A stretch of DNA of 10,455 nucleotides from Candidatus Magasanikiibacteriota bacterium (GTDB lineage Bacteria > Patescibacteriota > Patescibacteriia > Magasanikbacterales > UBA922), in assembly GCA_012800155.1 (NCBI GenBank), contig JAAZJX010000018.1, positions 1-10,455 on the forward strand, in the 5' to 3' direction. Shown in pieces: positions 7,278 to 10,455 of this stretch (position 1 is the stretch's first letter; each line of letters opens with the position of its first letter). A program made the translations under genes and the position numbers. Below the pieces are notes generated by a model that did not search any database, was not told where the DNA came from, and saw only the letters and a program-made list of their open reading frames with translations.

Positions 7278-7452
7278 TATGAAGAATAAATCTTCAAATA
7301 CCGTATCCAGAAGGCGTGTTGTAGGTCATAAGCGAGTCGGAACCTGCTCTAGCCTATTTCACGCCCCCATGCTTGTATTTGGACACAGAGAATCAATAAC
7401 TTTTGAGAATAATTAATGATTCTCTTTTTCCAATTATTATTAACAACCAGAC
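7227..7452 (-). ncRNA. Unidentified structured small RNA, about 226 nt
   Basis: This minus-strand unit has its own consensus promoter and terminator and no open reading frame of note. Main helices in transcript order: 7425-7417 with 7395-7387 (9 bp, perfect); 7433-7429 with 7383-7379 extending it across a 3x3 internal loop; 7381-7375 with 7301-7295 (7 bp), which competes with that extension; 7368-7360 with 7318-7310 (9 bp, two G:U pairs); 7356-7353 with 7325-7322 (4 bp) closing a 27-nt apical region; 7294-7291 with 7285-7282; then the terminator. G:U pairs in the 9-bp helix and in the terminator stem become C/A mismatches on the plus strand, which supports the minus strand as the transcript. 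One C/A mismatch in a minor helix goes the other way. I do not see hallmarks of tmRNA, SRP RNA (no GGAAGGAAGCAG-type domain) or RNase P RNA. A divergent 6S-like RNA is possible. Function is unknown. Confidence 0.68.
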
Positions 7453-7457
7453 CGCTT

Positions 7458-7486
7458 ATCATAACAAAAAATACCCTTGTTGTCAA
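7458..7486 (-). promoter_or_regulatory. Consensus promoter of the small RNA
   Basis: On the minus strand TTGACA (7486-7481), an exact 17-bp spacer and TATGAT (7463-7458) match 11 of 12 consensus bases, the best -35/-10 pair in the window. It begins 37 nt past the stop codon of the VanW-domain gene and points away from it towards the structured region. The predicted start is about 7452. No protein gene lies downstream on this strand before the terminator. Confidence 0.78.
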
Positions 7487-7522
7487 GAGTATAGTTGTGG
7501 ATAAAAATAATTTTGGCTAATT

Positions 7523-9502
7523 TTAGCTATTTTCTTCAATTTCATCAATGCTTATATCTTCAACCAAAGGTAAATTATTCTCCTCAATTGAAACATCTAA
7601 ATTTTCTTCTTCAATAACAATTTCTTCTTTACCAACCAAACAAATCATTGGCAAAGAACGATAATGACTTTCAAAAATCTTATTTTCTACTGTACCATCA
7701 GCAAATTTTCTAGTATAAGTAAAATGAGCATTGGCTCCTCTAAAAGCATTTTGACAAGTTTTTTCTCCAGGAGCTAATTTAGTAGTCTCAATATTTTTTG
7801 CTGGCCCATAAGGAATCCATTTATCAACCACTGGATGAGTATATGAACCTTGTCTACCATCACTCGTACCCCACAAAGTAAAAAATAATTGTTCTGTAGC
7901 TACATCCATGTATGTTTGAATCAAAATATAATTATTTGTATCATTTTTAAATTTAAAATCTGGAGCTGGATCATAAACTGTTGCATCTGTGCCCGGCAAA
8001 TGATTAACTGGATCATTATAATGAGAAATAATTAAAGAATGATTTCGGCGTTCTACAATTTCCATTCCTGAATTCATTGCCATACGAAAAAGAGTAGTTC
8101 CAATTTGACAAAGACCTCCACCAATTTCAGCTTTCATTTCATCTCCTTTGATAACTAATTCTGGAACATAACCACCTTCAAAAGTAAAAGGTTTGGTATA
8201 TTCAACTGTTGAAAATATTTCTCCTGGTTTTATAAGCAAACCATTTAATTTATTAACAGCATTTCTAATATTTTTTATACGACTGATAGAGCTATGAGAA
8301 TAATCAGAAATACCAACACCCAAAATCTCTGAAATACCTAAATTATTCGCCTCACCAGTATTTATTTTTGGTTCAGTTATTTGCACTTCAATTGAAACTT
8401 CTTTGATAATTTCATTATCCTGAAAAGTTCTAGTAATAAAAGCCTGATTTATTTTTTCATAAGTTTTTTCAAGATCTACTTCTACTCCAGTTCTAGAACC
8501 TTGAAATTCTATTACACGACCATTTGAATCAGTTTCAAATTTAGCATTTTGTGCTTGAACATTTATTTTATTTGCCACTTCTTCTTGTAAGAATTTTAAA
8601 ACTTTTTCTTTATTCAAACCAAAAGCAAATCCTTTTTCTTGAGGTTGAACTTCAAGCCAAAACTTTAATTTTTGTAAATCCAAAATCCATTCTCTAGAAA
8701 AATTAATCTGTGGATCTTTAAAAGTTAATTTTAAGTCACCCTTACTAAAAATACTTTCTAAACGATCAATAATTGTTAAAACATCATCCTCCAAAACTTC
8801 TGGTTCATATTTTTTTAATAATAAATCAACTTTAACTGTCTCAAGTCTTTTCCATTGTTCAAGAGCTTTGTCTAAAGAAGAATTATAATCAAATATAAAC
8901 CCAATTGTAGAACTAGTCACTTGGTAATCCAACGGAGCAATAGATTCAATTATCACATTAGCATTAGCTGGTTTTTGTTCAAAATTTATTAAATTATCTT
9001 GTAAAATACTTAATAAATTATCCCTATCTATATAAAAATGACTTAAAGGTAGATCTATTTTTCTAAATCTAATTTGTAAAGCACGAAAAGAATTAGATAT
9101 TATATTTCCTTCCTTACCATAAGCAAGTAAAAAGTCTGTTTCTTTTTCAATATCTTGTCTAATTAAATCAATTGAACCGCCTTCACTTACTAATACTGGA
9201 TAAATAATTAAATCTTTTTTAACATTATCCACTTGGTAACTAAAAGTAAGTCCAGTTTCAATCAATTTATCATTCATCTTTTCTAAAAAAGCTGTTAATT
9301 CTTCTCTCTCCATACCACCTATGGGAACATTTCCAACTTTTATGCCAGGTAAAACTTTTGTTTCATAAAATTTACCATAAACTAATACAGTGCTAAATAA
9401 AACAACTCCTAAAATAAAAAGAATAAACAAAAAAATTCCTATTTGACGCCATGAAAAAGGAAATTTAATTTTTTTAGTTATTTTATTTAATTTTTCTTCC
9501 AC
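7523..9502 (-). CDS. Membrane-anchored VanW-domain protein with peptidoglycan-binding repeats
   Basis: The 659-residue product has a short cytoplasmic N-terminus and one transmembrane segment (about 20-43), placing the rest outside the membrane. An LPGIKVGNVPIGG segment (51-63) and two regions resembling PG_binding_4 (about 155-235 and 290-380) precede a VanW domain (about 400-545). The VanW domain has KPGEIFS, AEIGGGLCQIGTTLF (458-472), ERRNHS and NDPVNHLPGTDATVYDP. A C-terminal beta-rich part (about 555-635) and an acidic tail (637-659) follow. The family is named after a vancomycin-cluster gene, but its biochemical function is unsettled; an envelope role is inferred from the topology. The start is GTG at 9502, 3 nt after the hsp20 stop; the next in-frame Met is residue 64, beyond the membrane segment. 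It is probably cotranscribed with hsp20. No strong terminator separates it from the small-RNA promoter. There is no reason to call it resistance. Confidence 0.9.
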   Translation of the reverse strand: MEEKLNKITKKIKFPFSWRQIGIFLFILFILGVVLFSTVLVYGKFYETKVLPGIKVGNVPIGGMEREELTAFLEKMNDKLIETGLTFSYQVDNVKKDLIIYPVLVSEGGSIDLIRQDIEKETDFLLAYGKEGNIISNSFRALQIRFRKIDLPLSHFYIDRDNLLSILQDNLINFEQKPANANVIIESIAPLDYQVTSSTIGFIFDYNSSLDKALEQWKRLETVKVDLLLKKYEPEVLEDDVLTIIDRLESIFSKGDLKLTFKDPQINFSREWILDLQKLKFWLEVQPQEKGFAFGLNKEKVLKFLQEEVANKINVQAQNAKFETDSNGRVIEFQGSRTGVEVDLEKTYEKINQAFITRTFQDNEIIKEVSIEVQITEPKINTGEANNLGISEILGVGISDYSHSSISRIKNIRNAVNKLNGLLIKPGEIFSTVEYTKPFTFEGGYVPELVIKGDEMKAEIGGGLCQIGTTLFRMAMNSGMEIVERRNHSLIISHYNDPVNHLPGTDATVYDPAPDFKFKNDTNNYILIQTYMDVATEQLFFTLWGTSDGRQGSYTHPVVDKWIPYGPAKNIETTKLAPGEKTCQNAFRGANAHFTYTRKFADGTVENKIFESHYRSLPMICLVGKEEIVIEEENLDVSIEENNLPLVEDISIDEIEENS

Positions 9503-9505
9503 AAA

Positions 9506-9979
9506 TTATTCTTCTACAATAAAAATAGGGACTTTGGTTTCCATTTTTTGTTTGGGAATTGTAATCAAAAGTACACCATTATTATATTCTGCTTTGGCCA
9601 TTTCTGTCTTAACATCAACTGGTAAAACAATTGAACGAGAAAATTTTCCCCAATAACATTCTTGATGAAAATAATCTTCAATCATTAATTTACTCATAGG
9701 TGATTGTCTCACACCACGAATAGTTAATAAATCATTACGAAGATAAACTTCTAATTTTTCTGGTATTGCTCCAGCAATAGTAGAAACAATTACTACTTCA
9801 GTCTCTGTTTGAGCCACATCCACAGCTAATTGACCTTCTACAGCTAATTGACTTACACGATCATCAGCTTGCCAATCTTCTAATAAACTAAAATCAGTTG
9901 GCTTAATACCAATAGGATTATTTTTTTCAGCTTTAATAATCATTTCAAAAATTGGATCATTTTTATTAATTTTTTTCAT
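9506..9979 (-). CDS. hsp20: Hsp20 / alpha-crystallin family small heat shock protein
   Basis: Small heat shock proteins form oligomers that hold unfolding proteins for refolding by ATP-dependent chaperones. The 157-residue product has a divergent N-terminal arm (1-47) and an alpha-crystallin domain (about 48-143): EGQLAVDVAQTETEVVIVSTIAG, LTIRGVR, the segment around YWGKFSRSIVLPVDV, and the hallmark GVLLITIPK (135-143). A short tail with VPIFI resembles the I/V-x-I motif used in oligomer assembly. The length is typical. The start ATG is preceded by two overlapping extended -10 elements and no Shine-Dalgarno site. The VanW-domain gene follows after 3 nt. No CIRCE or ROSE-type element is evident in the short leader. 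Confidence 0.94.
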   Translation of the reverse strand: MKKINKNDPIFEMIIKAEKNNPIGIKPTDFSLLEDWQADDRVSQLAVEGQLAVDVAQTETEVVIVSTIAGAIPEKLEVYLRNDLLTIRGVRQSPMSKLMIEDYFHQECYWGKFSRSIVLPVDVKTEMAKAEYNNGVLLITIPKQKMETKVPIFIVEE

Positions 9980-9987
9980 ACTTTTAT

Positions 9988-10007
9988 ATTATATCAAAAT
10001 TATACCA
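9988..10007 (-). promoter_or_regulatory. Tandem extended -10 elements of hsp20
   Basis: Two perfect extended -10 motifs lie in series on the minus strand: TGGTATAAT (10007-9999) and TGATATAAT (9996-9988), 11 bp apart. The first predicts a leader of about 13 nt. The second predicts a start within about 2 nt of the ATG at 9979, that is, a leaderless mRNA. -35 matches are weak for both. Confidence 0.6.
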
Positions 10008-10033
10008 AATAATAAAATAAAATTAAACTAGTC

Positions 10034-10062
10034 TTGACTATTCAGCTATTATTTTGTAAAAT
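10034..10062 (+). promoter_or_regulatory. Promoter of the tRNA-Ser cluster
   Basis: TTGACT (10034-10039), a 17-bp spacer and TAAAAT (10057-10062) give two 5/6 boxes. The predicted start near 10069 is about 27 nt upstream of the first tRNA. It is divergent from the hsp20 promoter. No obvious separate -35/-10 pair precedes the second or third tRNA, so one transcript may carry all three. Confidence 0.65.
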
Positions 10063-10095
10063 ACTTCCGTCTTTATGTACTCTAAAAAGAGTAAA

Positions 10096-10183
10096 GGAGA
10101 GATGGCCGAGCTGGCTGAAGGCACCACACTGCTAACGTGGCAGGGAGTAAAATCCCTCGCGAGTTCGAATCTCGCTCTCTCCG
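10096..10183 (+). tRNA. trnS: tRNA-Ser(GCT), CCA not encoded
   Basis: The acceptor stem is GGAGAGA (10096-10102) with TCTCTCC (10176-10182), and the discriminator is G10183. The anticodon loop CTGCTAA holds GCT at 10131-10133, for AGC/AGU. A long variable arm (GGGA/TCCC stem) identifies the class II tRNA-Ser. The T-arm is GCGAG-TTCGAAT-CTCGC. The base pair next to the anticodon loop is an A/C mismatch (10128/10136). The bases after the discriminator are CTT, so CCA must be added by the nucleotidyltransferase, unlike the two neighbours. Confidence 0.93.
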
Positions 10184-10216
10184 CTTTTACTTTATTAAAG
10201 TTCTAAAAAGCATAAT

Positions 10217-10306
10217 GGAGAGGTGGCCGAGTGGTTGAAGGCAACAGTTTACTAAACTGTCGTCCGCGCAAGCGGATCTAGGGTTCGAATCCCTATCTCT
10301 CCGCCA
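10217..10306 (+). tRNA. trnS: tRNA-Ser with ACT anticodon
   Basis: A class II tRNA with acceptor GGAGAGG/TCTCTCC (terminal G:U), a variable arm TCCGC-GCAA-GCGGA and T-arm TAGGG-TTCGAAT-CCCTA, and encoded CCA. The anticodon stem ACAGT/ACTGT (10244-10248, 10256-10260) is perfect, and its loop TTACTAA places ACT at 10251-10253, cognate to AGU. GCT would be the normal bacterial anticodon for this box, one base away. The fold is otherwise intact, so nothing suggests a pseudogene. See the finding on this gene. Confidence 0.9.
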
Positions 10307-10365
10307 AAATAAAATAATCTACACTATAATTTTATATAATATTCATTATATTTTAATACTTTAAT

Positions 10366-10455
10366 GGAGAGGTGGCCGAGTGGTTGAAGGCAACAGTCTT
10401 GAAAACTGTCGTGCCCGAAAGGGTACCGCGAGTTCGAATCTCGCTCTCTCCGCCA
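10366..10455 (+). tRNA. trnS: tRNA-Ser(TGA)
   Basis: A class II tRNA with acceptor GGAGAGG/TCTCTCC, anticodon loop CTTGAAA with TGA at 10400-10402 (reads the UCN box), variable arm GCCC-GAAA-GGGT and T-arm GCGAG-TTCGAAT-CTCGC. CCA is encoded and is the last three bases of the window. Its first 32 nt are identical to those of the tRNA at 10217, while its T-arm and 3' acceptor match the tRNA at 10096. Confidence 0.95.

Noticed and set aside
7291..7382. Riboswitch or leader of a downstream gene
   Set aside because: On neither strand does a protein gene follow before a terminator, so a stand-alone RNA fits better.
7387..7429. Plus-strand hairpin with T-tract as terminator of a plus-strand RNA
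   Set aside because: The 9-bp stem and T5 fit a terminator, but no promoter is visible on the plus strand between clpP and here, and the core helices pair better on the minus strand. It may still serve as a backup stop for clpP readthrough.
7511..7530. Terminator hairpin at the end of the VanW-domain gene
   Set aside because: The GCTA/TAGC stem is only 4 bp, overlaps the stop codon and lacks a clean T-tract, so it is too weak to annotate.
7523..9502. Vancomycin resistance gene
   Set aside because: The VanW domain is widespread outside resistance clusters and no vanH/A/X-type ligase genes are nearby.

Overview
The window is a strongly AT-rich stretch of a bacterial chromosome. It carries single-copy housekeeping genes (smc, clpP, an nrnA-like DHH phosphoesterase, three tRNA-Ser), two envelope proteins of a type frequent in reduced Gram-positive-like genomes (a SpoIID-domain protein with Ig-like repeats, and a VanW/PG-binding protein) and an Hsp20. 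No Shine-Dalgarno site is recognisable in front of any of the six genes, and the Hsp20 and SMC sequences have the flavour of Candidate Phyla Radiation (Patescibacteria, Parcubacteria-like) proteins. That lineage call is an inference from gene content, base composition and protein style. The stop codons used are TAA and TAG, and nothing suggests a recoded UGA.

Layout. 1-356: a gene-free repeat cluster with REP-like palindromes, a G/C hairpin and a dispersed direct repeat. 357-5413, minus strand: the SpoIID-domain envelope protein, preceded in transcription order by smc; each has its own extended -10 promoter. 5414-5558: divergent promoter region. 5559-7200, plus strand: nrnA-like gene, then clpP. 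7201-7522: no protein gene, but this stretch holds a complete transcription unit on the minus strand: consensus promoter, about 226 nt of structured RNA, and an intrinsic terminator shared with convergent clpP. 7523-9979, minus strand: hsp20 followed 3 nt later by the VanW-domain gene, a probable two-gene operon. 9980-10095: divergent promoters for hsp20 and the tRNAs. 10096-10455: three tandem tRNA-Ser genes with anticodons GCT, ACT and TGA; the last ends on the final base of the window.

How the genes relate. Most are unconnected housekeeping functions: chromosome organisation (SMC), turnover of nano-RNA or nucleotide signals (NrnA-like), protein quality control (ClpP, Hsp20) and peptidoglycan or envelope work (SpoIID-like, VanW-like). 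The signals most worth following up are the unidentified small RNA at 7227-7452 and the tRNA-Ser with the very unusual ACT anticodon at 10217-10306.
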